NCBI RefSeq assembly: GCF_040689395.1
Contig: NZ_JBFAZX010000005.1
Span: forward strand, 1-64,000
Direction: 5' to 3'
Length of the DNA: 64,000 nucleotides
Source: Dactylosporangium sp040689395
Lineage (GTDB): Bacteria; Actinomycetota; Actinomycetes; Mycobacteriales; Micromonosporaceae
Shown: piece by piece, positions 55,604-63,925 of the stretch
Layout of the letters: each line of letters begins with the position of its first letter
Position numbering within the stretch: position 1 is the stretch's first letter
The notes under the pieces: generated by a model
Told to the model about the DNA's origin: nothing
The model's input: only the letters and a program-made list of their open reading frames with translations
The model's database searches: none
Translations under genes and position numbers: made by a program

Positions 55604-55870
55604 ATGAAGCTGACCCCGGCGGATGTGCAGGCCCTGCGGTTCGCCAAGGCGCCGTTCGGCAAGCGCGGCTACGACGAGGACGAGGTCGACCAGTTCGTCG
55701 ACGCGGTCGCACAGACGCTGGTCGCGCTGCACGACGAGATCGCGGCGCTGCGCGGAGTCGCCGGCGAGGCCGCGTACGGCACGTCGAAGGCGGCCGAGAC
55801 CGAGATGCTCGCCGAGCTGGACCTGATCAAGCAGCGCCTGGCCCGCCTCGAAGCGGCGGTCCAGCGCTAG
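55604..55870 (+). CDS. Short DivIVA-domain protein
   Basis: An 88-aa protein consisting of the DivIVA N-terminal membrane-binding module (MKLTPADVQALRFAKAPFGK, then RGYDEDEVDQFVDAVAQTL) plus a short coiled coil (AELDLIKQRLARLEAAVQ). DivIVA proteins mark curved or polar membrane; this one lacks the long oligomerising C-terminus. ATG 55604 is 39 bases from the divergent acetyltransferase start, so at least one transcript is likely leaderless. Confidence 0.85.
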   Translation: MKLTPADVQALRFAKAPFGKRGYDEDEVDQFVDAVAQTLVALHDEIAALRGVAGEAAYGTSKAAETEMLAELDLIKQRLARLEAAVQR

Positions 55871-55954
55871 CGTCAGGCCGCCTGGCCGGACTACATCTCG
55901 CCCTACGCGGGGTGGCCGGGGCCGCACACCGCGTCGCCGGCGACCGCTCGGGGA

Positions 55955-57133
55955 TCAGTCGCGCGGATCGTGCGGGTCCAGCCCGAAGGACGGGAACACG
56001 GCCCGCCGGGTCGCCATGATGGCACGGTCCACGGCGTCCGGGGACTCGCCCGGCACCCACGGCGTCCACGTCGCGTCGCCGCCATCGGTCATCGCGGCCG
56101 GCAGCGGGTGCTCCGGGCGCCGGGCCGTGGCCAGGTCCCGCCACTCCCCCGGGATCGGCAGCGCCGGGTCGAGCGGCTCCCCGGTCATCACCGCCAGCAG
56201 GTGCGTCCAGGCCCGCGGCACGCACTCGACCAGCGCGTATCCGCCACCACCGCTCGCCACCCACTTCCCGTCCGCGACCTCGGCGGCGAGGTCGCGCAGC
56301 GCCAGGTACGCGGCGCGCTGGCCGTCGACGGTGAGCCACAGGTTGGCGAGCGGGTCGTGACGGTACGTGTCGGCGCCGCACTGCGTGAAGAGCAGCTGGG
56401 GGCGGAAGGCGCGCAGGACCCCTGGTACCACGGCATGGAACGCGCGCAGCCAGCCCGCGTCGGTGGTGCCAGGCGGGAGGGCCAGGTTGACCGCGGAGCC
56501 CGGCGCGCCGGGGCCGCCGGTCTCGTCCGGGTATCCGGTGCCGGGGAACAGCGTGCGCGGCGACTCGTGCACGCTGATCGTGAGCACGCGGGGGTCGTCG
56601 TAGAACGCGTCCTGGACGCCGTCGCCGTGGTGCACGTCGATGTCGACATACGCGACCCGCTCGGCGCCGAGCTCGAGCACGCGCTTGATCGCCACGGCCG
56701 GGTCGTTGTACACGCAGAAGCCCGACGCCCGGTCGCGCATCGCGTGGTGCAGGCCGCCCGAGATGCTCACCCCGCGGTCGGCCTGCCCCAGCCACACCGC
56801 CTCGGCCGCCCGCCGGGTCGCGCCGGCGATCAGGGCGCTGGCCTCGTGCATGCCCTCGAACGTCGGGTTGTCCGCGGTGCCGAGGCCCATCATGCTGATC
56901 CGCCGGCCCGTCGAGGCCGCCTTGACCACGGCGATGTAGTCGCGGTCGTGGACGGTGGCGAGCATCTCGTCGGTCGCGGGCTCGGCCCGCTCCAGCACGA
57001 CGCCGGGCCGGTCCAGCACGCCGAGCCGGCGGGCGAGCGCCATGGTCAGCTCCACGCGCACGGGGTCGAGGGGATGATCGCCCATGTCGTACCGCAGGAG
57101 CCGCTCGTCCCACACCACCAGCGTGCTACTCAT
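55955..57133 (-). CDS. acuC: Acetoin utilization protein AcuC, class I-type deacetylase
   Basis: Zn2+-dependent lysine deacetylase-fold protein, 392 aa. Catalytic His pair GGLHHAM (H129/H130), zinc-site motif DIDVHHGDG (164-172) and VASGGGGYALVECV are intact. AcuC in other bacteria deacetylates acetyl-CoA synthetase and so restores its activity. Its ATG overlaps the upstream sulfurtransferase stop by four bases. It is close to, and convergent with, the DivIVA gene, with the acetyltransferase just beyond. Confidence 0.9.
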   Translation of the reverse strand: MSSTLVVWDERLLRYDMGDHPLDPVRVELTMALARRLGVLDRPGVVLERAEPATDEMLATVHDRDYIAVVKAASTGRRISMMGLGTADNPTFEGMHEASALIAGATRRAAEAVWLGQADRGVSISGGLHHAMRDRASGFCVYNDPAVAIKRVLELGAERVAYVDIDVHHGDGVQDAFYDDPRVLTISVHESPRTLFPGTGYPDETGGPGAPGSAVNLALPPGTTDAGWLRAFHAVVPGVLRAFRPQLLFTQCGADTYRHDPLANLWLTVDGQRAAYLALRDLAAEVADGKWVASGGGGYALVECVPRAWTHLLAVMTGEPLDPALPIPGEWRDLATARRPEHPLPAAMTDGGDATWTPWVPGESPDAVDRAIMATRRAVFPSFGLDPHDPRD

Positions 57134-57939
57134 GCACCTTCACCCTTCGCGACGGGACGGCTGGGATCGGTGATCCAGTGGCTCCAGGAGCCCACGTACA
57201 GCGCGGCGGGCACGCCCCGCTCGTGCAGCGCGAGCACGAGCTGCGCGGCGGTGACGCCGGAACCGCAGTAGGCGCCGATGCGATCCCCGTCGACGTCCGG
57301 CGGGCGCAGCAGCCCGCGCTCGTCGACCGTCTCGGCGGCGGGGAGGTTGCGCGCGCCGGGGATGTGGCCGGCGACGGGATCGACCGGCTCGGTCTCTCCG
57401 CGATACCGCTGCGGGATCCTCGCGTCCAGCAGGACGTTGCGCGGGTCGGACGCCTCGGCCTCGGTCCACACCGGCATCCCGCCGGGCGTGACCGTGACGT
57501 CGCCCACGGCCGGCTCGACGGGCTCGGTGGTCACGGGCCGGCCGTCGGCCACCCACGCCGCGTAGCCGCCGTCGAGCACCGAAACGTCGTCGACGCCCGC
57601 CCAGCGAAGCGTCCACCAGGCCCGGGCCGCCGCACCGGTGGGATTGGCTCCGCCCGCGTCATACACCACCACCGGGTGGCCGGCGCGGACCCCCAGTCTG
57701 CGCAGCGCGGCCTCCAGCGCGGCGGGATCGGGCAGCGGATGGCGCCCGCCGGCGCCCGGCTGCCCGCAGAGGTCTTCGTCGAGGTCGGCGAAGACCGCGC
57801 CAGGCAGATGTCCGGCGGCGTAAGCGGCTCGGCCGTCTTTCGCCAGGGTCCAGCGCACATCCAGAACGGTCGGCGGTTGGGCGGAGCGCACCAGCTCGGC
57901 GAGCACGGAGACGCTCAAGATCGCCCGATTGGCTGTCAC
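57130..57939 (-). CDS. Thiosulfate/3-mercaptopyruvate sulfurtransferase
   Basis: A two-domain rhodanese, 269 aa. The inactive N-terminal domain has VLDVRWTLAKDGRAAY and GHLPGAVFADLDEDLCG. The catalytic domain shows LLDARIPQRYRGE, GHIPGARN, and the active loop YCGSGVTA with Cys225. The CGSGVTA loop matches 3-mercaptopyruvate sulfurtransferase (SseA-like) better than thiosulfate sulfurtransferase. It heads an operon with acuC and is divergent from ideR. Confidence 0.88.
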   Translation of the reverse strand: MTANRAILSVSVLAELVRSAQPPTVLDVRWTLAKDGRAAYAAGHLPGAVFADLDEDLCGQPGAGGRHPLPDPAALEAALRRLGVRAGHPVVVYDAGGANPTGAAARAWWTLRWAGVDDVSVLDGGYAAWVADGRPVTTEPVEPAVGDVTVTPGGMPVWTEAEASDPRNVLLDARIPQRYRGETEPVDPVAGHIPGARNLPAAETVDERGLLRPPDVDGDRIGAYCGSGVTAAQLVLALHERGVPAALYVGSWSHWITDPSRPVAKGEGA

Positions 57940-58304
57940 GCTCCAATCTTGTCGTACTCACCCGGTCACCGTGGGGTGCGGTCGCCACCGCTTTTGACTG
58001 TGGTGATCAGCACACTGGTTTTCGTCGCAGAGCTTGATCGGCCGCTCCAGCTCAGGCGGCCGGCGAGCCGGATGACCGTTGGCCAGGGCGATGATCCGGG
58101 CCGCGGCGGCGCGCCGAATGTGCTCGCGGACACATCATTTTCGATGTGAACCCTGGCGACCAGGTAGCCTTGCTTCGCAGCGAGCGCCCGGCAGTCCTCT
58201 CCTGGCTTGCCACTCCGTGCTCAAGGCCCTCGCGGTCCTACGAGATACGGCAGTAGATACAGGCTCGCTTAGGCTTGGTCAGGGCGACCACGGGCGGGAA
58301 GTGG
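57940..58304. other. Divergent region between sulfurtransferase and ideR
   Basis: 365 bases without a gene, containing both divergent promoters. A partial TTAGGCTTGG is seen at about 58270, but no full 19-bp iron-box palindrome. No terminator is expected here. Confidence 0.45.
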
Positions 58305-59021
58305 GTGAACACCATGAGAGTACAGAACCTTCAGGTACATAAACACGACCTCGTGGACACCACCGAGATGTACTTGAAGACCATCCTCGAGCTCGAGGAG
58401 GAGGGCGTCGTTCCGAAGCGCGCCCGGATCGCCGAGCGGTTGCACCAGAGCGGCCCCACCGTCAGCCAGACCGTCGCCCGCATGGAGCGCGACGGGCTGC
58501 TCATCGTCGAGGGCGACCGCCAGTTGGCGCTCACCGACCAGGGCCGCGAGCACGCGGTCGCCGTCATGCGCAAGCATCGCCTCGCCGAGCTGCTGCTCGT
58601 CAACGTGATCGGCCTGCCCTACGAGGAGGCCCACGAGGAGGCGTGCCGCTGGGAGCACGTCATGAGCGACGCCGTGGAGCAGCGGGTCTACGACCTGCTC
58701 GGGCGGCCGAGCCGCTCGCCCTACGGCAACCCGATCCCAGGGCTGGAAAGCCTGCGCGGCAGCGAAGAGGCCGACGAGGCCGCCGACCGGGAGCGTAACC
58801 TCGCGTTCCCGGGGCTGGCCGGCGCGGTCGTTGTGAGCCGCATCTGCGAGTCGGTCCAGATGGATGCCGACGTGCTGCGGCAGCTGCACACGGCCGGGAT
58901 CGACCCGGGGGCGACCGTGACGGTCGCCCAGGAGCGGGACGGGGTCAGCATCGACCGCGAAGGGGAGCTGATTCGGCTTCCCAGGGAGGTCGCGTCGCGG
59001 GTGTTCGTCGCGGCGGCATGA
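58305..59021 (+). CDS. ideR: Iron-dependent repressor (DtxR/IdeR family)
   Basis: Fe2+-activated global repressor of iron uptake and storage genes, 238 aa. The HTH spans VVPKRARIAERLHQSGPTVS and following residues. Metal ligands are conserved: HRLAELLL (ancillary His/Glu) and EEACRWEHVMSDAVEQRV (Cys, Glu, His of the primary site plus ancillary His). A C-terminal SH3-like domain follows. GTG 58305 has GGGAAG upstream; ATG 58314 is an alternative. The canonical DLVDTTEMYL begins about 20 residues in, so this protein carries a short N-terminal extension. It is the positional orthologue of Rv2711. Confidence 0.9.
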   Translation: MNTMRVQNLQVHKHDLVDTTEMYLKTILELEEEGVVPKRARIAERLHQSGPTVSQTVARMERDGLLIVEGDRQLALTDQGREHAVAVMRKHRLAELLLVNVIGLPYEEAHEEACRWEHVMSDAVEQRVYDLLGRPSRSPYGNPIPGLESLRGSEEADEAADRERNLAFPGLAGAVVVSRICESVQMDADVLRQLHTAGIDPGATVTVAQERDGVSIDREGELIRLPREVASRVFVAAA

Positions 59022-59112
59022 CGGTCGCCGGCTCGTGGGTCCGGGGTGCTCTCGGGGTGCCACGGACCCTCGCCGGCGCTACCGTGCCGGGCGCCGCCAG
59101 GCCGTCTGCCGC

Positions 59113-59138
59113 CTTGCCTGAGCGCCCGCTCAGGCAAG
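59113..59138. promoter_or_regulatory. Palindrome between ideR and HxlR gene
   Basis: CTTGCCTGAGC and GCTCAGGCAAG form perfect 11-bp arms around GCCC. The hairpin lies 92 bases after the ideR stop and 46 bases before the HxlR GTG. It could be the HxlR autoregulatory operator or an ideR terminator lacking a T-tract. Confidence 0.5.
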
Positions 59139-59183
59139 ATCCGCTGGGCCGCCGCGGTCCGAGGTTTCAGGAGGCGTGCGCAA

Positions 59184-59555
59184 GTGTCGTCGCATGACCC
59201 GCCGGCCGCTGCCTGTGGTTCGTGCTCCGTCGAAGAGGTCATTGACCGCGTCGGGTCCAAGTGGAGCGTCGGGATCCTGCTCGCGGCCGCGGACGGGCCC
59301 ATCCGGTTCTCCGGGCTGGAGCGGGCCATTCCGGGGATCAGCCGGCGGATGCTGACGCTCACGTTGCGCAATCTCGAGCGCGACGGGCTCGTCGTCCGGA
59401 CCATTCATCCGACCGTGCCGCCGCGCGTCGAGTACTCGCTCACGCCCATGGCACTCGAACTTCGAGCGGCGCTCGTCGCCCTCGCGGGCTGGGCACGACG
59501 GTACAGGGGTGATATTGCGGCCGCGCGGGTTCGATATGACGAGCGCCGGGACTGA
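59184..59555 (+). CDS. HxlR-family transcriptional regulator
   Basis: A 123-aa winged-helix regulator of the HxlR type. It opens with cysteines (AAACGSCSVEEVIDRVGSKW), then the family core ILLAAADGPIRFSGLERAIP and GISRRMLTLTLRNLERDGLV. The wing reads PRVEYSLTP. Many HxlR proteins sense redox or aldehydes through an N-terminal Cys, which is present here. GTG 59184 has CAGGAGG upstream. An 11-bp palindrome precedes it. Confidence 0.87.
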   Translation: MSSHDPPAAACGSCSVEEVIDRVGSKWSVGILLAAADGPIRFSGLERAIPGISRRMLTLTLRNLERDGLVVRTIHPTVPPRVEYSLTPMALELRAALVALAGWARRYRGDIAAARVRYDERRD

Positions 59556-59585
59556 GCGGACCCGTTTCGTGCCTAGGCTGAGCCG

Positions 59586-60554
59586 GTGGGGCTTGATCTT
59601 GCCTTCTCCGACGAACGGCTCGAGAAGGCGCTCTGGGCGCTTACCGACGATGCCGAGGCCACGCCCGCGCTGGAGCTGATCGCGGGCATCGATGACATAC
59701 ACGAACGAGAGCGCGCCGTCAGCGTGCTCGGCGCCGGCGGGGTGCGCCAGCTCGAGCCGCTGCGCGAGCTGGCGCGGCAGCAGGCGTACCGCCGCGAGCG
59801 GTGGCTGCTGCTCGGGGCCTCGCTCGCGGCCGCGGCCTGGGAGGTGCGCGACCCGGGGGCGTCCGACAAGGCCACCTACCAGCAGACGATGCAGCAGCAG
59901 GCGCTCGTCGCCGAGGCGCGCTCGGCGCTGCGGCACGCCGCGGCGCTCGGGCGGGACGATCCGGTGCCGTGGAGCGAGCTCGCGGGGGTCGTGATCGGCG
60001 CGCCGCTGCACGCCACGGAGGCGGCCGACGTGTTCAAGCGGGCCGCGACCATCGCGCCCGACCTGTACCTCGCGCATGCGCGGCGGCTCACGGGGCTGAC
60101 CCGGCGCTGGTACGGCACCCCGGACTACTTCCTGGCGTTCGCCCGGACGCGGGTGGAGGGGCGGCCCGACGGGCATCCCCTGCACGCGCTCGTCGCGCTC
60201 GCCCACATCGAGGGCTGCGTCGACGGGCTGCTGCGCGGCAACGTGCTCGGGCGGTTCTGGCGGGCGTGGCGGTACTTCGGCGACCCCGAGGTCCGCCACG
60301 AGACCGACGCGGCCGCGGACCGGCTGCTCGCGGGGGACGGCGAGTACCGCTCCCACCCGTGGGCGATGCCGGCGCACCAGGCCTTCGCGGCGCTCTACCA
60401 CCAGGCCGGCGACGCGGAGCGGACCCGGGCGCACCTGGAGCTCGCCGGGGACCGGCCCGCGGTGTGGCCGTGGCGGTACTTCGGCGACCCGGGCAAGCTC
60501 TTCGCCGCCGCCCGCAAGTCCGCCGGGCTCCAGAACCTCGTCACAGGCTGCTGA
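59586..60554 (+). CDS. Conserved hypothetical helical-repeat protein
   Basis: A 322-aa soluble protein rich in helices with tetratricopeptide-like spacing (for example ALRHAAALGRDDPVPWSELA and HPLHALVALAHIEGCVDGLL). The phrase WRYFGDP occurs twice, once central and once C-terminal. It may mediate protein binding. The GTG start is 59586. The 3' end overlaps the convergent lipoprotein gene by 14 bases. No named family was recognised with confidence. Confidence 0.65.
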   Translation: MGLDLAFSDERLEKALWALTDDAEATPALELIAGIDDIHERERAVSVLGAGGVRQLEPLRELARQQAYRRERWLLLGASLAAAAWEVRDPGASDKATYQQTMQQQALVAEARSALRHAAALGRDDPVPWSELAGVVIGAPLHATEAADVFKRAATIAPDLYLAHARRLTGLTRRWYGTPDYFLAFARTRVEGRPDGHPLHALVALAHIEGCVDGLLRGNVLGRFWRAWRYFGDPEVRHETDAAADRLLAGDGEYRSHPWAMPAHQAFAALYHQAGDAERTRAHLELAGDRPAVWPWRYFGDPGKLFAAARKSAGLQNLVTGC

Positions 60555-61101
60555 GATCGATGAGCTTGGCCAGCTCGACGACCTTCGGCATGGCCTCAGC
60601 GGCCTGCTCGTCGGGGGTGCCCGGGGCGAAGCGCAGCGACAGCTCGATGATCCGCTTGTTGCCGGCCAGCCAGCCGACCTCGACGCCCGGGCCGGCCTTG
60701 TCCGCGGGCGGGGTCGGCATCTGGTACCCGGCCACGCCCAGGCCCTGTACCGGGGTCGCGTCCTTCGGCTGGATCATCGAGCCGAACACGTCGGCACCGA
60801 TCGTCGTCGAGCTGACCGACAGCACCAGGTCGGGGTAGCTGGCGCCGCTGGCCTGCAGCACGCAGCTGAACGTGTTGTCCTGCGACGCGCCCGCGGCGAC
60901 GCTCAGGTTGAGGCCGAGCTTGGCGTTGACCATGCCGAAGTCGAGCAGCTGGCAGGCTCCGCCGGCGGCCGCCGCCGGGGCGGTCGAGGTCTTGGCGCCC
61001 GGGCTCGCGCCGGCGTCGTCACAGCCGGCGACGAGCACGCCCGAGAGGCCGACGGACGAGAGGGCAAGGACGGCCATCAGCACCCTTCGCACAGCGGGCA
61101 C
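60541..61101 (-). CDS. Predicted lipoprotein
   Basis: A 186-aa lipoprotein. The N-terminus VPAVRRVLMAVLALSSVG and lipobox LVAGC define a lipidated signal peptide. A short Ala/Pro linker leads to a globular domain with one further Cys pair (GACQLLDFG, FSCVLQAS), reminiscent of DUF3558-like actinobacterial lipoproteins. GTG 61101 is one base after the stop of the oxidase gene; ATG 61077 is an alternative with GAAGGG upstream. Function is unknown. Confidence 0.72.
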   Translation of the reverse strand: MPAVRRVLMAVLALSSVGLSGVLVAGCDDAGASPGAKTSTAPAAAAGGACQLLDFGMVNAKLGLNLSVAAGASQDNTFSCVLQASGASYPDLVLSVSSTTIGADVFGSMIQPKDATPVQGLGVAGYQMPTPPADKAGPGVEVGWLAGNKRIIELSLRFAPGTPDEQAAEAMPKVVELAKLIDLSSL

Positions 61102-61102
61102 C

Positions 61103-62284
61103 CTATACCGGCAGGCGTGCGGTGATGTACTTGGCGATCTCCAGCGAGCTCGTCGCGGCCGGCGACGGGGCGTTGAGCACGTGGACCTGCCGGCCCTCGT
61201 TGACGATGAGGAAGTCGTCGACGAGGTCACCGGAGGGCGTGATCGCCTGCGCCCGCACGCCCGCCTCGGCCCGCACCAGGTCGTCGGCGGTCACCGCAGG
61301 CACCAGCCGGGCCAGGCTCTGCGCGAAGAGCCGTTTCGACAGCGAGCGGCGGACCTCCGTCACGCCGTACCGCAGATGCTTGCGCGCCAGCCGCCACAGC
61401 CCGCCGTAGGTGGCGGCGTCGGCCACGTCGCGGGGGCGGATCTTCCCCCACGTGTAGCCCTCCCGCGCCATGGCGAGCACCGCGTTCGGGCCGGCGTGGA
61501 CGCTCCCGTCGACCATGCGCGTCAGGTGTACCCCCAGGAACGGGAACTGCGGGTCCGGCACCGGATAGATCAGGCCGTTGACCAGGTGCCGGCGATCCTC
61601 GCGCAGCTCGTAGTACTCGCCGCGGAACGGGATGATCCGGGCCGGCGGCCGGATCCCGGCCATGCGGGCCACCCGGTCGGCCTGCAGGCCGGCGCAGTTG
61701 ACCACCACGTCCGCGACGATGTCCCCGGTCGTGGTGCGCACCACCACCTCCCGGTCGGTGGCCCGGATGCCGACGACCGCGGTGTTGAGCCGCAGCGTGG
61801 CGCCCGCCTTCTCGGCGATCTCGGCCAGCTTGTCGCACACCGCCTTGAAGTCGGCGATGCCGGTCGAGGAGACGTGGATGCCCTCGACGCAGGCGACCTC
61901 CGGCTCGTACTCGCGCGCCTCCGCCTGGCTCACCAATCGTGCCGGAAGCCCGTTGGCCTGCGCCCGCTCGAACAGGGCGTGCAGCCGGGGCAGTTCCTCG
62001 GCGGAGGTGGCGACGATGAGCTTGCCGGTCACCTTGTGCGCGATGCCGTGCTCGGCGCAGAACTCGACCATCGAGGCGCTGCCGGCCTTGCAGAGCGTGG
62101 CCTTGAGGCTGCCGGGCTTGTAATACACGCCGGCGTGGATCACGCCCGAGTTGTGCCCGGTCTGGTGGGCGCCCCAGCCGCCCTCCTTCTCCACGACCGT
62201 GACCCGGGCGTCGGGCCGATCCAGGAGCAGCCGGTGGGCGGTGGCCAGCCCGACGATTCCCCCACCGATGACCACGTACTGCAC
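61103..62284 (-). CDS. lhgO: L-2-hydroxyglutarate oxidase
   Basis: FAD-dependent oxidoreductase of the DAO family, 393 aa, expected to oxidise L-2-hydroxyglutarate to 2-oxoglutarate. The FAD motif GGGIVGLATAHRLL is at the N-terminus. LhgO-specific features are GAHQTGHNSGVIHAGVYYKP, IPFRGEYYEL, FPFLGVHLTR, HAGPNAVLAM and the C-terminal NAPSPAATSSLEIAKYI. The ATG is at 62284. It is followed one base after its stop by a lipoprotein gene. Confidence 0.9.
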   Translation of the reverse strand: MQYVVIGGGIVGLATAHRLLLDRPDARVTVVEKEGGWGAHQTGHNSGVIHAGVYYKPGSLKATLCKAGSASMVEFCAEHGIAHKVTGKLIVATSAEELPRLHALFERAQANGLPARLVSQAEAREYEPEVACVEGIHVSSTGIADFKAVCDKLAEIAEKAGATLRLNTAVVGIRATDREVVVRTTTGDIVADVVVNCAGLQADRVARMAGIRPPARIIPFRGEYYELREDRRHLVNGLIYPVPDPQFPFLGVHLTRMVDGSVHAGPNAVLAMAREGYTWGKIRPRDVADAATYGGLWRLARKHLRYGVTEVRRSLSKRLFAQSLARLVPAVTADDLVRAEAGVRAQAITPSGDLVDDFLIVNEGRQVHVLNAPSPAATSSLEIAKYITARLPV

Positions 62285-62374
62285 GCTGACTCCTCTACAT
62301 CGGATCGCTGCATCTTATGCGTGCTAGCGTGACCGACCGTGACGCGTGAGTCCGAGACGATCACCGGAGTTGCG

Positions 62375-63529
62375 ATGAACGACGGGCCGATCACTCCCGC
62401 CAACCCGGCCGCACCGGCTGGCAGTGTCTCACCGGCTGGCAGTGTCGTACCGGCTGGCAGTGTCTCACCGGAAGACGGTGTCGCACCGGAGGGTTCGGTC
62501 ACGCCGAAGGATACGACGGCCGAGCCGGGCGACCGGGTCGCGCCGCCCGCGGCCACCGGCCGGAAGCCGTGGCGGGCGCGGGCCGTCCAGGCGGTGCGGA
62601 TCCTCGCCGCCCTGGGTATCGCATATTTCATCGTGGCCACCACCGTCCGGCAGTGGTCGGGCGTGTCGGCGACGTTCCGCAGCCTGTCCTGGCCGTCGCT
62701 GGGCGCCTCGCTCGCCGCCGCGGTCGCCTGCCTGTGGGCGACGATGATGGCCTGGCGGACGATGGTCGGCAGCCTCGACCGCCCGGTGCGCATCCGTGAC
62801 GCGGCGCCGATCCAGCTCATCGGCGCGCTGGGCAAGTATCTGCCCGGCACGGTCTGGGCGTACGTCGTGCAGATGGAGCTCGGGCGCCGCGTCGGCGTGT
62901 CCCGGTCGAAGGTGTTCATCGGCTCGGCCGTCGTCACCGGCCTCGGCGTCACCGTCGGCCTGATCCTCACCGCGCCCGGCTTCGGGGTCGCGTTCGACGG
63001 CGCCGACGCCACCGAACACCAGACGTTCGCCGCCGTTGCGGTGTGGTGCGCGGTGATCCTGCTGCCCTTCGGCCTGGTCTGCTGCTACCCGCCGCTGCTC
63101 ACCTGGCTCGTCGGCCGGGCGATGCGGGTGCTGCGCCGCCCGGCCCTGGACCGCCCGATCACCTGGCGCGCGGTCCTGGTCTCCAGCGCCTGGTGCGCCG
63201 TCGGCTACCTGGCCGCCGGCGTGCACGTCTGGCTGCTGGTCCGCTCCCACCTGCCGGGCGTGCACGGCCTGTTCGGCAGCGTCTTCGCGATGGCCCTGGC
63301 GATGAGCATCAGCACGTTCGTCATCGTCGCCCCGTCGGGCCTGGGCGCCCGCGAGTTCCTCATGGCGATCGCGCTGGCCGGCCTGGGCGTGTCGTGGCCG
63401 ACGGCGTGGGCCCTGACCCTGGTCTCCCGCCTGCTGTTCACCGTCGCGGACGTCGCCGCGGCGGGCGTCTCCGCCGCGGTGGGCCTGCGCCGCATCCGCC
63501 ACTCGGCCTCACCCCCGGCCGCGCGGTAG
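62375..63529 (+). CDS. LPG-synthase-TM-like flippase/membrane protein
   Basis: A 384-aa membrane protein of the lysylphosphatidylglycerol synthase TM (UPF0104) family without a synthase domain. Eight or so TM helices start near residue 75; diagnostic are GALGKYLPGTVWAYVVQMEL and APSGLGAREFLMAIALAGLG. Residues about 12-60 are a Pro/Ala/Gly/Ser/Val repeat (PAGSVS) encoded by an 18-bp tandem repeat. ATG 62375 has GGAG six bases upstream, preferred over GTG 62339. It is probably involved in lipid or glycolipid transfer; the substrate is unknown. Confidence 0.78.
   Translation: MNDGPITPANPAAPAGSVSPAGSVVPAGSVSPEDGVAPEGSVTPKDTTAEPGDRVAPPAATGRKPWRARAVQAVRILAALGIAYFIVATTVRQWSGVSATFRSLSWPSLGASLAAAVACLWATMMAWRTMVGSLDRPVRIRDAAPIQLIGALGKYLPGTVWAYVVQMELGRRVGVSRSKVFIGSAVVTGLGVTVGLILTAPGFGVAFDGADATEHQTFAAVAVWCAVILLPFGLVCCYPPLLTWLVGRAMRVLRRPALDRPITWRAVLVSSAWCAVGYLAAGVHVWLLVRSHLPGVHGLFGSVFAMALAMSISTFVIVAPSGLGAREFLMAIALAGLGVSWPTAWALTLVSRLLFTVADVAAAGVSAAVGLRRIRHSASPPAAR
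62414..62503 (+). repeat. 18-bp tandem repeats in coding sequence
   Basis: Three near-perfect units (CCGGCTGGCAGTGTCTCA at 62414, 62432 and 62450) and two degenerate ones (62468, 62486) encode the PAGSVS-type repeat at the N-terminus of the membrane protein. The length is a multiple of three, so copy-number change keeps frame. Confidence 0.85.
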
Positions 63530-63547
63530 GCCACCCCGGCGTCATCG

Positions 63548-63925
63548 TCAGAGAGCGATCACCCCGGCCTCGGCCGGGGTGAAGCCGCACGCGTCGAGGT
63601 AGTAGGCCGTCAGGTGCGGCTCGAAGTCGACGTGCAGCCACTCACAGCCCGCCGCCCGCGCCTCGGCCGCCGCCGTCGCCACGAGACGGGTGCCGACGCC
63701 GCTGCGACGGGCCCGCTCGGCCACCCACGTGTCCAGGATGAACGCGTGGCCGCCACCGTCCCAGGCCACGTTCACGAAGCCCACCAGGGCACCGGCGGCG
63801 TCGCGAGCGCAGACCCAGCCCAGGCTGTGCCGGTTGACCCGGGCCCACCAGCCGGGAAAGGCGGTCGCCACGGCGGACAGCTCGGCGTCGTCGAAGGGTG
63901 CGCGCCAGGCGTAGGAGATCGTCAC
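63548..63925 (-). CDS. GNAT-family N-acetyltransferase
   Basis: A 125-aa single-domain GNAT. The acetyl-CoA-binding motif is ERARRSGVGTRLVATAAAEA, preceded by GHAFILDTWV. The C-terminal LTAYYLDACGFTPAEAGVIAL closes the fold. GTG 63925 is preferred over the open start at 63970, whose added residues are Pro-rich and unlike GNATs. The substrate is not determinable. Confidence 0.82.
   Translation of the reverse strand: MTISYAWRAPFDDAELSAVATAFPGWWARVNRHSLGWVCARDAAGALVGFVNVAWDGGGHAFILDTWVAERARRSGVGTRLVATAAAEARAAGCEWLHVDFEPHLTAYYLDACGFTPAEAGVIAL

Noticed and set aside
52982..55870. 962-codon plus-strand open frame opposite the acetyltransferase fusion
   Set aside because: Antisense shadow of a well-supported gene. 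Only its last 88 codons (from 55604) are real, as the DivIVA protein.
58255..58300. Iron box upstream of ideR
   Set aside because: TTAGGCTTGG resembles half of an iron box, but the second half is missing.
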